Below are positions 63,956-64,000 of a DNA stretch of 64,000 bases, in pieces. This DNA is from JBGRPZ01 sp041725955 (GTDB lineage: Bacteria; Bacteroidota; Bacteroidia; Bacteroidales; JBGRPZ01), in contig JBGRQE010000009.1 of the NCBI GenBank assembly GCA_041725955.1, forward strand, positions 1 to 64,000, written 5' to 3'. Positions within the stretch are counted from its first letter, which is position 1, and every line of letters starts with the position of its first letter. The position numbers were made by a program, and so were the translations under genes. The notes beneath the pieces were generated by a model. That model worked only from the letters and a program-made list of their open reading frames with translations. It made no database searches and had not been told where the DNA came from.

Positions 63956-64000
63956 GGAATTATCTTTTTCATAGTCTTGATTATAATTATTGTCATATGT

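Overview
The window is AT-rich chromosomal DNA from a member of the Bacteroidota. The best guess is a marine Bacteroidales/Marinilabiliales-type organism, but no rRNA is present to fix the genus. Supporting signs are PorX and a C-terminal type IX secretion (T9SS) sorting domain, a TAnnTTTG promoter element before several genes, a GT3/GT35 fused glycogen enzyme, GWxTD and TPR/outer-membrane-barrel proteins, and lipid A genes in the order lpxD-lpxC-fabZ-lpxA. Most of the window is core genome. The most accessory-looking part is about 24.2-33.7 kb.

Layout. 0-7.3 kb: a truncated tRNA-Ser, a GWxTD protein, a membrane J-domain protein, a decayed group II intron reverse transcriptase, an LpxL-like acyltransferase and a GT2 glycosyltransferase, then aroQ, an ACT-like protein and a TetR regulator. 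7.3-7.7 kb: a gene-free stretch with strong, mutually exclusive RNA hairpins and an intrinsic terminator. 7.75-14.2 kb (minus strand): a tight operon porX-tsaE-ald-aroB-aroA-lutA-like. 14.6-21.1 kb: an HD phosphohydrolase, then lpxD, lpxC, fabZ, lpxA, efp and a second lpxD-like gene. LpxC and FabZ, usually one fused protein in this phylum, are two reading frames here, and one extra base would join them.

21.3-33.7 kb: an AsmA-like protein and a TlpA-like thioredoxin, a 1-kb divergent intergenic region with seven 22-bp tandem repeats, four small or poorly known genes, and two overlapping TPR histidine-kinase genes. The second kinase has lost its ATP-binding motifs. 33.9-36 kb: fabG and an orphan receiver-kinase. 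36.3-45.4 kb: a glycogen operon (GH133 debranching enzyme, GT4 synthase-like, GH57 amylase, GT3-GT35 fusion). 45.5-51.5 kb: a MIF-like tautomerase, a GH20 hexosaminidase, an S9 peptidase and a methyltransferase. 51.7-59 kb: a T9SS cargo protein, a palindrome-rich repeat cluster, and an outer-membrane barrel/TPR pair. 59.3-64 kb: rnpB, tatA, a MATE transporter and a prolyl endopeptidase.

How it fits together. Envelope building dominates: lipid A (lpx genes, LpxL-like, fabZ, fabG), protein export (tatA, the T9SS regulator porX and a T9SS cargo) and extracytoplasmic peptidases and glycosidases. Shikimate-pathway genes aroQ, aroB and aroA occur on the minus strand in the first 11 kb. The least explained elements are the structured RNA at 7.4-7.7 kb, the active-kinase/pseudokinase pair, and two noncoding repeat clusters built on CCTAGG or CCATGG palindromes.
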